A stretch of 64,000 nucleotides of DNA from Methanorbis furvi (GTDB lineage Archaea; Halobacteriota; Methanomicrobia; Methanomicrobiales; Methanocorpusculaceae): the NCBI RefSeq assembly GCF_032714615.1, contig NZ_JAWDKA010000002.1:124001-188000 (forward strand), given 5' to 3'. Numbering within the stretch: the stretch's first letter is position 1; every line of letters begins with the position of its first letter. Under the pieces are notes generated by a model that searched no databases, was not told where the DNA came from, and saw nothing but the letters and a program-made list of their open reading frames with translations. Below, piece after piece: positions 53,654 to 61,789 of this stretch. Position numbers and translations under genes: made by a program.

Positions 53654-53748
53654 TTAGATGATGAACCTCATATGAGCGATCACGAGGATGCCAATTCCTG
53701 CATTCCTGTGATTCCAAGAATGATTGTTGCTGCTGTGAGAGATGTCAT
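53654..53748 (-). pseudogene. Possible frameshifted single-TM mini-gene
   Basis: ATG 53748 overlaps the upstream stop (ATGA) and reads MTSLTAATIILGITG before leaving frame. A second frame continues AGIGILVIAHMRFII and stops at 53654. The 95-bp length is not a multiple of three. It would be one short TM helix, like the mini-gene at 54881. It may instead be nothing. Confidence 0.3.
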
Positions 53749-54305
53749 GCCGTCCTCGCTTCGATGTTTCGAAGAATTTCTTCCAGTCTTTCTTCCGTTA
53801 CCGTTGTGTTGTGTTTGATATTTTCCGAGAGTTCGATATCGTATCTCAGTATGACTATCATGAACTGGACCGGAAGAGGCGGATTTTTTTTGGCGGCTGA
53901 AATTCTGTCGATTTCGGCGAGAACTTTTTCAGGTTCTTCGGGTGAGTAATATCCTTCGAGGAGGATGGTGAGGTAGCCGGTTTCGTTGACACCATAGTCA
54001 CTGATGTTTCGATCATACTCTGTCACTTTGTTCCAGAGGTGGCTGTTGATATCAGGATCACTGATGGAGTAGCCGGATGCATTGAGCATTGTGCTGTAAT
54101 TTACTCCGTCCACTCCCGGCCGGAGGAGAATTACGGTCCCCGGGGCGGCGGTTACTTTGCTGATGTTTTCCGACGGCAGTGGCGGTTGCGGGGGGGTATC
54201 TGAAGCTCCCGCGAGGAGAATAACTGCGAGTATGGCCGCGACTACAAGAATGATTGCGGTTATTATGAGAAGGTGTGTGTGGGTTTTAGCATTGTACTCA
54301 GACAT
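53745..54305 (-). CDS. Signal-anchored protein of the membrane cluster
   Basis: A 186-residue protein. One TM helix (about 10-32, HLLIITAIILVVAAILAVIL) follows a short cytoplasmic tail. The external part has VTAAPGTVILLRPGVDGVNY, ILLEGYYSPEEPEKVLAEIDRI and a final RLEEILRNIEA. The function is unknown. I use ATG 54305, just before the helix. It is the last full gene of the minus-strand set starting at 55966. Confidence 0.7.
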   Translation of the reverse strand: MSEYNAKTHTHLLIITAIILVVAAILAVILLAGASDTPPQPPLPSENISKVTAAPGTVILLRPGVDGVNYSTMLNASGYSISDPDINSHLWNKVTEYDRNISDYGVNETGYLTILLEGYYSPEEPEKVLAEIDRISAAKKNPPLPVQFMIVILRYDIELSENIKHNTTVTEERLEEILRNIEARTA

Positions 54306-54333
54306 GATGAGCGTTCCGATAGTTTTTGGGTTA

Positions 54334-54774
54334 TCAGTTTTTTTCGATTTCAGATTTGTTGTTCTTTTTGCGAGGCAGATACTCCATAAGACAGTACAAA
54401 GACATCGTCGCAACAACGCTGATCATAAATCCGCACGAGAACATGTAGACTGAAAATCCTCCTTTCTCCGGGAGATATTCCATAAGAAGATTGGCGATTT
54501 CAATGATAGCAGCAAGGAGAATGAGGATCACGCCCCCGGCAAGAATGTAGGAGAAAGGCGTAAGAGGATTGGTATTCTTTGGTTCACGAGGGTAGAGCTG
54601 CGTAATCCAGAGCATGGTGATAAAACCAAGAACAATACCTATGAGATAATACAGATGAGAGAGTTCAGGGCTGGAACCTACAACTGCATGATAGTCGCAG
54701 AGGGCGATTCCTACAGAAAAGATGCCAAGAAACAGGAGAGCGGAATAGATGAGTTTTTCATGAGTGGTTAGCAT
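54334..54774 (-). CDS. Four-TM protein, DUF2178-like paralog 1
   Basis: A 146-residue membrane protein with four TM helices. GSSPELSHLYYLIGIVLGFITM, PREPKNT and YLPEKGGFSVYMFSCGF are shared, with changes, by 55538-55966 and 57001-57432. The layout is like DUF2178 proteins. It is 29 bp upstream of the signal-anchored gene. Confidence 0.75.
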   Translation of the reverse strand: MLTTHEKLIYSALLFLGIFSVGIALCDYHAVVGSSPELSHLYYLIGIVLGFITMLWITQLYPREPKNTNPLTPFSYILAGGVILILLAAIIEIANLLMEYLPEKGGFSVYMFSCGFMISVVATMSLYCLMEYLPRKKNNKSEIEKN

Positions 54775-54869
54775 GTGAGATCACCTGAGTAATTTTTAAT
54801 GAGGCCGGAAATGTGATGATGCAAATCATCAGGCAGGACTACAACCGGGAGGAGGATGTTTTTCTTCAT
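54768..54869 (-). CDS. Putative 33-residue peptide gene
   Basis: It reads MKKNILLPVVVLPDDLHHHI and ends GDLTC. The stop overlaps the start of the four-TM gene at 54774. It starts 11 bases after the preceding mini-gene stop, behind AAGGAAAAAT. The placement in a tight operon supports it; the length makes it uncertain. It may be a small leader or coupling peptide. Confidence 0.4.
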   Translation of the reverse strand: MKKNILLPVVVLPDDLHHHISGLIKNYSGDLTC

Positions 54870-54880
54870 GATATTTTTCC

Positions 54881-55060
54881 TTAGAGAATGATCCTGAGAA
54901 GGAAAAAGTAACAGATGACGACACCTATCCCAAGAAGAAGGAACAGTCTGATCTTTTTTGGCTCGGCATTGTTCTTCCGCATCTGACGGAATGCATATGC
55001 ATAGAGAGTGACTGTGACTATGATGAGCAGGAAATAGCCAATGACCATGAAGGTGTTCAT
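54881..55060 (-). CDS. 59-residue two-TM membrane protein
   Basis: MVIGYFLLIIVTVTLYAYAF forms one TM helix after MNTF; a basic loop RQMRKNNAEPKKIR and a second helix LFLLLGIGVVICYFFLL follow. The start overlaps the stop of the upstream gene (ATGA), which argues for a real gene. Function unknown. Confidence 0.65.
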   Translation of the reverse strand: MNTFMVIGYFLLIIVTVTLYAYAFRQMRKNNAEPKKIRLFLLLGIGVVICYFFLLRIIL

Positions 55061-55503
55061 GATCTTCTACCGAAAAATTTCTGCAACTCACCACAGGCAG
55101 CGTTGAACTCAAAGGTTAATCCATTGAATAGCAGACCGAACACGACGCCGAACGTGTAGATGGAATATGTTCCTGTGAAAAACTGCGAGTAGTTTGTCAT
55201 CAGAATATATCCGAATGCTGCGATGCAGAGAAGAAGGACGGCAAAGAGAAGGAGGCGGAGTATGTTCGCTCTTTTTCCTATGCAGACCGGCTGGTCATCA
55301 GCATTTTGTGCCGTGAGAGTTGTCATGCGATACATGGCAGAGGCCGTGAGGATGCCGATAATGATTCCTGCAATGTAGAGGGTCATGCAGAATTCTGAGG
55401 TGAGTTCGGTGTGATCTCCATACCATGAAAGTACTCCGCCCAGGATAAAGGAGAGTATGAGAGGGAGGATCACGATGAGTGAGGCGATAAAGCGGTTGTG
55501 CAT
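55057..55503 (-). CDS. Four-TM protein, distant paralog
   Basis: A 148-residue membrane protein with four TM helices. TELTSEFCMTLYIAGIIIGIL and GTYSIYTFGVVFGLLFNG line up with the conserved blocks of the three DUF2178-like paralogs, but PREPK is missing. ATG 55503 is used because AGGA lies about 10 bases before it; an upstream ATG at 55557 would overlap the previous gene. Confidence 0.65.
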   Translation of the reverse strand: MHNRFIASLIVILPLILSFILGGVLSWYGDHTELTSEFCMTLYIAGIIIGILTASAMYRMTTLTAQNADDQPVCIGKRANILRLLLFAVLLLCIAAFGYILMTNYSQFFTGTYSIYTFGVVFGLLFNGLTFEFNAACGELQKFFGRRS

Positions 55504-55537
55504 TTTTTTTGTTCCTGATTTTTCAAATTTTTTCAAT

Positions 55538-55966
55538 TCAGATCTGCTGTTCCTCATACAACAGTTCGTTTGGGAGATAGTAGATGATGGCGACTGCGGT
55601 AAAGCCTATCGCAAGACCTATGATGTACGATAGTGGGGCGAAGCCGATTTTTTCCGGCATGTAGCTGCTGAGGAGGTATGCAACCCATACTACGATGCCT
55701 GCAAAGATGAGGAGAATTGATGTAAGGATTGCGATGCCGGATTTTTTCAGGACTACGTTTTTGGTGTCTTTTGTTTCACGGACATCGAGCAGAAATGCGG
55801 CAAACATTACGGCAAAGCCGATGAGAAGACCAAAGCAGTAGGTGAGCAGGGAGAGTTCCGGGCTTGATCCTGCGAAGACTTCGTAACTTCTGAGAGGCGT
55901 GGCCATTATGAGGGAGCCGAGGATGAGGATGGCGTAGAGTATCCATTTTGTGCGTTTGCCAAACAT
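55538..55966 (-). CDS. Four-TM protein, DUF2178-like paralog 2
   Basis: A 142-residue membrane protein. GSSPELSLLTYCFGLLIGFAVM, VRETKDTKN and YMPEKIGFAPLSYIIGLAIGF match paralogs 1 and 3. It is first in the minus-strand set and divergent from the membrane-anchored wHTH gene (140 bp between starts), which may regulate it. Confidence 0.75.
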   Translation of the reverse strand: MFGKRTKWILYAILILGSLIMATPLRSYEVFAGSSPELSLLTYCFGLLIGFAVMFAAFLLDVRETKDTKNVVLKKSGIAILTSILLIFAGIVVWVAYLLSSYMPEKIGFAPLSYIIGLAIGFTAVAIIYYLPNELLYEEQQI

Positions 55967-56105
55967 TTTTGATATATTGATGGTATTGGAAATGAGCCAA
56001 TATAATAATTGTGGACAAAGTGTGATACTTTGGGGAGGGGTGCTCTGGTAAAGTGTGAGATTGTGATCAATAACTATATTTGAGGTTATCGGCAATTGTT
56101 TTTGT

Positions 56106-56927
56106 ATGCGTCGCTGGATTCTCATTCTCTGTCTTCTTGGTATTTTGCTGAGCGGAACAGGGATGGTGTCCGCAGAGATGGTTGGGAACTATACTATCTG
56201 GGATATGGAAATCAGTCCGATGTATGAAGAGATTGTTCCCATAGATGACGGAAAAGAGATCGTCCTTGTTGAAGGATGGGGTTATTTAGAAATCTGGCGA
56301 CAGATAGTTATTACGGACTTAGTTGCCATTTTTGAGGGAACAGTCCTCGAGTGGCCTCTCATCATTTTCTCTCCGGTTATCTTTGCTCTTCTTGGATTCA
56401 TTTCTGTATTTATCTACACGTCCCGGAAAAATCAAAAGATCTCCCTGCCTCAGGAAAAAATTCTTGCTTATCTTAACGATAATTCAGGCTCCACCCAGCA
56501 GCAGATCATCTCTGCTGTGGGAGCCTCCCGCGGCTCTGTCTGTTATCATCTGCATGCTCTTGAGAAACAAAATAAAATTCATCCGGTGACTCGCAATGGG
56601 CGTTCCTTCTATTACACCAGTAAAGACTCGGGCGACATGCTGGAGCAGACAATTCATTATCTTCTCTCGCGGGAAAAGTCCGGGAAATTTTTACAGACAC
56701 TCTATCTTCATCCGGGAATCACGAGAAAGGAGCTTGCGGGGCAGCTTGGAATAACGCCTGCTACTGTTCGGTGGTATCTGATCCGGTACATGGATGAACG
56801 GGTTTGCAGAACGGAAAAGTGCGGGAAGGAGTACTGCTACTCGCTCACGGATGAGGCGAGAGAGATCTGTGAACGGTTTGTGGAGGAGAGTGTTGCGGGA
56901 GAAAAAGATCAGGAACGTGATGGGTAA
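56106..56927 (+). CDS. Membrane-anchored winged-helix regulator
   Basis: A 273-residue protein. A signal sequence ends near residue 23 (SGTGMVSAEMV). About 50 external residues follow, then a TM helix near 82-104 (PLIIFSPVIFALLGFISVFI). Two cytoplasmic winged helices follow: STQQQIISAVGASRGSVCYHLHALEKQNKI and TRKELAGQLGITPATVRWYLIRYMDERV. It can sense outside and act on DNA directly. Archaea have several families of this type. Likely targets are the paralog genes on each side. Confidence 0.8.
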   Translation: MRRWILILCLLGILLSGTGMVSAEMVGNYTIWDMEISPMYEEIVPIDDGKEIVLVEGWGYLEIWRQIVITDLVAIFEGTVLEWPLIIFSPVIFALLGFISVFIYTSRKNQKISLPQEKILAYLNDNSGSTQQQIISAVGASRGSVCYHLHALEKQNKIHPVTRNGRSFYYTSKDSGDMLEQTIHYLLSREKSGKFLQTLYLHPGITRKELAGQLGITPATVRWYLIRYMDERVCRTEKCGKEYCYSLTDEAREICERFVEESVAGEKDQERDG

Positions 56928-57000
56928 TGATGGGAAAAAAATGTGAGTTGATTTTGTTTACAGAATTTTTGCGGAAGAAAAATTCCGCAGAAAAATACTC

Positions 57001-57432
57001 TCAACTCTCCTGCTGTTCGTCATGAGGTAAGTGCTCGGGGAGATAGTACACGATTAACACTGCGATAAATCCGATCAAAAAACCAATTGAGTACGCAGAT
57101 GTGGAAACCATGACTTTCTCAGGACTATACACGATGAGATAATAGTACAAAAATCCGGCAACAGCCATGATTGCAATCCCAACAACTCCCATGATACCTA
57201 AAGAAGTACGTGTTAACGGAAGAAGATCGATATCTTTCGGTTTACGGGGATCTAATAATACTGCTCCAAGCATTGTGGAAAACCCGAGAACAAGACCTAC
57301 CGGATAGAGCAGAGAGATGAGAGATAGAGTTGATTCTGCTGCTGCTGTGTACTGGGCAACTTCGATACTTATCCAAAAGATACCAAGAATGAATATACCA
57401 AAAAGGATACGTTTTATACGATAACTTAGCAT
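57001..57432 (-). CDS. Four-TM protein, DUF2178-like paralog 3
   Basis: A 143-residue membrane protein with four TM helices. AESTLSLISLLYPVGLVLGFS, DPRKPKD and YSPEKVMVSTSAYSIGFLIGF are the shared blocks. It is convergent with the regulator gene at 56106, while the other paralogs lie on the regulator's far side. Confidence 0.75.
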   Translation of the reverse strand: MLSYRIKRILFGIFILGIFWISIEVAQYTAAAESTLSLISLLYPVGLVLGFSTMLGAVLLDPRKPKDIDLLPLTRTSLGIMGVVGIAIMAVAGFLYYYLIVYSPEKVMVSTSAYSIGFLIGFIAVLIVYYLPEHLPHDEQQES

Positions 57433-57629
57433 GAAACATCACCAGAGTTGTCTGTATCAGACTTCATCTCAACCACAAATACTTCTACAGATATGATGGT
57501 ATATAATTTTCAGGAACCATCAAGATTGTGGCCAAACACTCATCACATCCACTCCAAAAAGTTCAGGGTTGCCGGACGAAAGACATGACAACAAAACCTA
57601 TTATCTCATGCTCCCTATTATTTCATATC

Positions 57630-58076
57630 ATGCAGGTGATGGAGTCCGAAGGTAAACCGCAAAAAGCAATGGTAACCATCTCGGTAACTCCGGATGTCAA
57701 AGAAACTCTCCGATCTCTGAAGCGGGGAAATGAATCATACAATGATGTTTTAGAGCCTCTTCTCTTCACCGCGGCAGTCCATGAAAAAGGAGACGGGATT
57801 GGTGCGGTCTTTCTTGATTCGGTTTATATGAATGATACTCTCAGGAAGCTGAAGAAGCCCATTCCGCTGAAGATCGTGATCGATGAGAATGGCTCCCTTA
57901 TTCTCGCAAACAATGAGTACTCACTTTTAGTCGTCTGCGACAGTCTGGAGGATGGGCTGGAAGAGGCAAGATGGGAGTTTAATTCTCTCTCCAAAGTATT
58001 TCAAAATCCTGAAATTCCTGATGATGCTCCGGCAAAACAGTTTGGAAAGAAGTTGCAGAGTGTTGTTTGGATGTGA
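57630..58076 (+). CDS. Putative antitoxin partner of a HicA-like gene
   Basis: A 148-residue protein. KAMVTISVTPDVKETLRSLK and RGNESYNDVLEPLL form an RHH/antitoxin-like N-terminus. The C-terminal part has KIVIDENGSLILANNEYSLLVV and EEARWEFNSLSKVF, with a HicB-like strand order. The starts 57630 (ATG) and 57639 (ATG) are both possible. The toxin-like gene follows after 4 bp. Confidence 0.6.
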   Translation: MQVMESEGKPQKAMVTISVTPDVKETLRSLKRGNESYNDVLEPLLFTAAVHEKGDGIGAVFLDSVYMNDTLRKLKKPIPLKIVIDENGSLILANNEYSLLVVCDSLEDGLEEARWEFNSLSKVFQNPEIPDDAPAKQFGKKLQSVVWM

Positions 58077-58080
58077 TCAG

Positions 58081-58368
58081 ATGTCTGTTCTGAAGTGTGA
58101 TAATGTCAGAAAATCATTAAAGAAGAAAGGATTTCTGACAGAATCAGGAAAACAGAAGCATGTGATCTATACCTTTCATCATAATGGCGTTCCGGCAGCG
58201 GTTGCCACTCATATGAGTCACAACAATCAGGAGATATCCGACACTCTGCAAAGTATGATGGCTGAGCAGCTGCATCTTTCCAAAGGAGAGTTTGTGGAGA
58301 TGATCTCCTGCAAGACCGGACATGCTGAGCTTGCCGCACGATATGCAGCTCTTGGTCTTCTGAGATGA
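58081..58368 (+). CDS. HicA-like mRNA interferase toxin
   Basis: A 95-residue basic protein. VRKSLKKKGFLTESGKQKHVIYTF and VATHMSHNNQEISDTL fit the dsRNA-binding-like HicA fold, but the usual catalytic His spacing is loose and an extra C-terminal helix (AELAARYAALGLL) is present. It begins 4 bp after its partner. Confidence 0.6.
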   Translation: MSVLKCDNVRKSLKKKGFLTESGKQKHVIYTFHHNGVPAAVATHMSHNNQEISDTLQSMMAEQLHLSKGEFVEMISCKTGHAELAARYAALGLLR

Positions 58369-58703
58369 AATTTTTTGGCGGAAAAAATTTCATAACAAAT
58401 ATTTTGATTCTTCACAGAGACGTGAGAAAAAAATTTACATTACAAATATTTTCAAAAAAAATTTGAAATTTGTTTTTCGCGTTTCATCCCGTCGATTATT
58501 TCACGCAAGACAAAATATTTTTTTGAAAAAATAATCAGAATAAAAATCGCCATTGGCGATTTTTTTATTCGCGCTATTCGTGCTATTCGCGTTTCTCTCG
58601 AAATCAGCTACGCAGTTTCGGCTGCTTCGCGTTCGCACGCCCCTCACGCCGTGCTCGGCTCCTCAGCCAAAACTGACTCGCCGCACGTCACTTCGTTCCG
58701 TGC
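58369..58703. other. Gene-free gap with AT-rich runs and repeats
   Basis: It starts AT-rich with TTTTTTTGAAAAAA-like runs (two TTTCATAAC/AATATTTT words), then holds a family A repeat and inverted words around CTCAGCCAAAACTGA / TCAGTTTTGGCTGAG (58662 and 58713). The second arm is the pepM42 3' end. Confidence 0.45.
58541..58598. repeat. Family A repeat, short copy
   Basis: AATCGCCATTGGCGATTTTT is followed by ATTCGCGCTATTCG, TGCTATTCGCG and TTTC. The left outer arm is missing. Confidence 0.75.
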
Positions 58704-59759
58704 TTAACTCCTCAGTTTTGGCTGAGTCGCAACAGCCTTCGCGATCAGCGAAATGCCTGCCTGCACATCCCTCAGATCCACAACCTCAACCGGCGAATGA
58801 ATATACCGTGCCGGAACAGAAACCGGAACACTCGGAATACCTCCACGCTCAAAATTGATCGCAGACGCATCCGTATTACCGCCATCCCCTACCTCGACCT
58901 GAACCGGAATATCAAACTTCTTACCCGTCTTCACCAGCCACGAAACAACACGCGGATCAGCAATATGACCGCGGCCTGACGCAGAAACCGCCACAACAAC
59001 AGGACCCTTCCCCATAAACACCGGAGCCTTTCTCCGCTCAATACCCGGAGAATCTCCCGGGATCGTCACATCAGTTGCGATCGCAACATCAGGATTCAGC
59101 GAAAACGAACTCGTCTTCGCACCCTTCAGACCAACCTCCTCCTGCACCGTAAACACCGCATAAATCGTATGCTTCGTCTCCATCTCGCGAAGCGCCCCAA
59201 TCAGCATCGCACAACCCGCACGATTATCAAACGCCTTGCCGGTCACCACAGATCCTGACAACTGAGCAAACTCACGGTCGATCGTCACCGGAGTACCGAC
59301 AGAAATACCCAGAGCCTCAACCTCTTCAGGACTGGTTGCACCCACATCAATAAACATATCCTCAAAACCAATTGGCTTCTTGCGATCATCCTCGCTCATC
59401 ACATGCGGCGGCTTTGTGCCGAGAACGCCGCGGACAACTCCCTTCTCGCCGTGCAGAAGAACACGCTGGCTCACCAGAACCGGATTATACCATCCGCCGA
59501 TACCAACAAACCTGATAAAACCATTATCATCCACAAACTGGACCATCAGACCAATCTCATCCATGTGGGCAGCGAGCATGATCTTAAAATCATCGCCCTT
59601 CTTAATTGCGATCAGATTTCCCATCTTATCGGTCGTAACCTCATCAACGTACGCTGCAACCTCATCTCTGATGATCTTTGCAACCGACGACTCAAAGCCT
59701 GAAATGCCGTGGGCATTTGAAAGCTTCTGTAATAATGCACTGATTTCTGTAATTTCCAT
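58704..59759 (-). CDS. M42 family metallo-aminopeptidase
   Basis: A 351-residue cobalt/zinc aminopeptidase of the TET type. AAHMDEIGLMVQFVDDNGF gives the first metal ligands, FDNRAGCAMLIGAL and VQEEVGLKGAK the catalytic acids, DGGNTDASAINFERGGIPS and YIHSPVEVVDL the last ligands. These enzymes trim peptides in the cytoplasm. It is 6 bp downstream of the aminotransferase gene. Confidence 0.93.
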   Translation of the reverse strand: MEITEISALLQKLSNAHGISGFESSVAKIIRDEVAAYVDEVTTDKMGNLIAIKKGDDFKIMLAAHMDEIGLMVQFVDDNGFIRFVGIGGWYNPVLVSQRVLLHGEKGVVRGVLGTKPPHVMSEDDRKKPIGFEDMFIDVGATSPEEVEALGISVGTPVTIDREFAQLSGSVVTGKAFDNRAGCAMLIGALREMETKHTIYAVFTVQEEVGLKGAKTSSFSLNPDVAIATDVTIPGDSPGIERRKAPVFMGKGPVVVAVSASGRGHIADPRVVSWLVKTGKKFDIPVQVEVGDGGNTDASAINFERGGIPSVPVSVPARYIHSPVEVVDLRDVQAGISLIAKAVATQPKLRS

Positions 59760-59765
59760 ACAACT

Positions 59766-60875
59766 TCACTCCATAACTTTTGCAATTCTCTCAAGAGCTG
59801 TTTTGATATTCTTCTGCGACGTCGCATAACTCATGCGGGCATAACCAACACCTGCACTGCCAAACGCAGTACCGGGCGTGATAATAACTCCCGCATTCAC
59901 AATTTTCATAACCATTTCTGCATCCATCTTCGGGAACGCATAAAACGCACCGTCAGGTTTGTTCACCGGAATACCGAGGTCCGTAAGTCCTGCGATAAGC
60001 AGATTTCTTCTCGCCTCATACTCCTTCTTCATCGCAGCAACCGAGTCCTGCGGCCCTGTATATGCCTCAAGAGCCGCGTACTGGGCGATCGAGGTCGCAC
60101 ACGCAAGCGTATACTGCTGGACTTTGATCACTTCGTGAACGATCTCTTCACTTGCCGCAAGAAAACCGATCCGCCATCCGGTCATTGCATAGGTCTTGCT
60201 CGCCGCATTGACCGTCACGACGTTGTCGCCGAAGGTTGCCGCACTCACGAACTTCGTGCTGCCGTAGCAGAACTTTTCGTACACCTCATCGCTGATGACG
60301 GTCACATCATAATCAGCTGCCGACTCAACGATTGCACGAATGGTTTCCGGCGTCTCCACCATGCCGGTCGGGTTGGCCGGACTGTTCAGAACAAACACCT
60401 TTGCTTTCGGGTCCGACATATGTTCTTTGATGGTCTCAACATCCAGATGAAGATCAGGCCGGAGAGCTACTGGATCGGGAATGCCGCCGGCAAGAGTGGT
60501 GAGTGCTCCATACGAGACAAAGCCCGGATTGTTGAAGATGACCTTTTCGCCTGAGTCGATCAGCGACTGAATCGCAATATTGAGTGCGCCTGATCCTCCG
60601 GCGGTGATGACAACATTTCCTGCACCGCAGGAAATGTTGTTCTCCCGCTGAAGTTTTGCGGCAACTGCTGCACGCAGTTCGTCAACTCCTGCGTTGTTGG
60701 TGTATCCAGTCTTTCCCCCGGCAAGGGCTGCGACTGCTGCGGCCTTGATATTTTCCGGGGTGTCAAAGTCAGGCTGGCCGAGTCCCATGTTGATGGCATC
60801 AGGTCCCGCTCCTTCAAACATTTTGCGGATACCTGAGATGTCAATTGCGGTTACACGTTTTGCAAACTGGGTCAT
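59766..60875 (-). CDS. Class I aminotransferase
   Basis: A 369-residue PLP enzyme of the aspartate-aminotransferase superfamily. MGLGQPDFDTPE, TAGGSGALNIAIQSL, NSPANPTGMVE, SDEVYEKFCYG and the PLP lysine in NAASKTYAMTGWRIGF are all present. The substrate cannot be fixed from sequence. It follows hxlB by 4 bp and precedes the M42 gene. Confidence 0.92.
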   Translation of the reverse strand: MTQFAKRVTAIDISGIRKMFEGAGPDAINMGLGQPDFDTPENIKAAAVAALAGGKTGYTNNAGVDELRAAVAAKLQRENNISCGAGNVVITAGGSGALNIAIQSLIDSGEKVIFNNPGFVSYGALTTLAGGIPDPVALRPDLHLDVETIKEHMSDPKAKVFVLNSPANPTGMVETPETIRAIVESAADYDVTVISDEVYEKFCYGSTKFVSAATFGDNVVTVNAASKTYAMTGWRIGFLAASEEIVHEVIKVQQYTLACATSIAQYAALEAYTGPQDSVAAMKKEYEARRNLLIAGLTDLGIPVNKPDGAFYAFPKMDAEMVMKIVNAGVIITPGTAFGSAGVGYARMSYATSQKNIKTALERIAKVME

Positions 60876-60879
60876 GGTC

Positions 60880-61482
60880 TTACTCGATGTTGGTGTGGCG
60901 GCGTTTCAGATCGCTTTCTTCGGTTTTGGTCATGTCCATTAGGGTGGAGATGACAGCGTCGCCGAACATGAGGGAGCTTGTTTCAAAGATGGTGCCAAGC
61001 GGGGCGAACGAGCGGTGTTCGCCAAGCATCTGGCGGATCTCATACTCATGGGCGTCGCAGCTGACAGGATCTCTCTGGGTTTCGATCTTGATGACGAAGT
61101 CGGCGATTTTGCCGATGCGTGAGTCAGGGTTGGAGGAGATCAGGGCGACTTTTACGCCGAGGCTTTTTGCGGTTTCGGCGATGTCGCCGATGGTTTTGGT
61201 GTTGCCGGAGCCGGAGAAGGCAACGATCAGGTCGCCTTCACCGATTGCCGGGGTTATGGTTTCGCCAACGACATAGGAGGTGAGGCCCATGTGCATCAGA
61301 CGCATGGCGAAGGATTTTGCAACCAGTCCGCTGCGGCCTGCTCCCATTACGTAGATGCGTTTTGCTTCAAGGATTGCCGCAAGAAACGCATCGATTTCAC
61401 CGCTGGAGATCTGCCGGGAGATGGCATCGATTCGGGATGCCATTAAACTCATCATGTTTTTGACTGAGGCTCCGTGAGTCAT
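60880..61482 (-). CDS. hxlB: 6-Phospho-3-hexuloisomerase (SIS domain)
   Basis: A 200-residue enzyme of the ribulose monophosphate route, which archaea run in reverse to make ribulose 5-phosphate. VMGAGRSGLVAKSFAMRLMHMG and FSGSGNTKTI are the SIS motifs; the C-terminal FETSSLMFGDAVISTLM is also typical. The hxlA partner is not in the window. I use ATG 61482. Confidence 0.85.
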   Translation of the reverse strand: MTHGASVKNMMSLMASRIDAISRQISSGEIDAFLAAILEAKRIYVMGAGRSGLVAKSFAMRLMHMGLTSYVVGETITPAIGEGDLIVAFSGSGNTKTIGDIAETAKSLGVKVALISSNPDSRIGKIADFVIKIETQRDPVSCDAHEYEIRQMLGEHRSFAPLGTIFETSSLMFGDAVISTLMDMTKTEESDLKRRHTNIE

Positions 61483-61550
61483 ACTGCTACTATATGGGTT
61501 GTGCAGATAGATGAGGGTATGGTGTTTGGGATGTTGCCTATTAATTCCTG

Positions 61551-61712
61551 CCGCCCACGGAAAATCTGAAAACACGGAAATATCACAGAAAAACATCACG
61601 GAGCAGACGTGAACAACACAGAATCCAAAAACAATTCATTTCCGTGATGTTCACGTCTGCTCCGTGATGTTTTTCTGTGATATTTCCGTGTTTTCAGATT
61701 TTCCGTGGGCGG
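61551..61712. repeat. Perfect 65-bp inverted repeat, family B
   Basis: The arms 61551-61615 and 61648-61712 are exact reverse complements around a 32-bp loop. The arm begins CCGCCCACGGAAAATCTGAA and ends GCAGACGTGAACA. It fills the gap 61483-61789 with otherwise no gene. Related copies are at 48237-48830 and 63778-63931. Confidence 0.95.
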
Positions 61713-61789
61713 AGCAACAAACAATACCGAACTGTGTCTACCCATAAACGAATTTATAGGCAAAGTCAAAAAAAATTTCAAAAAAAAAA

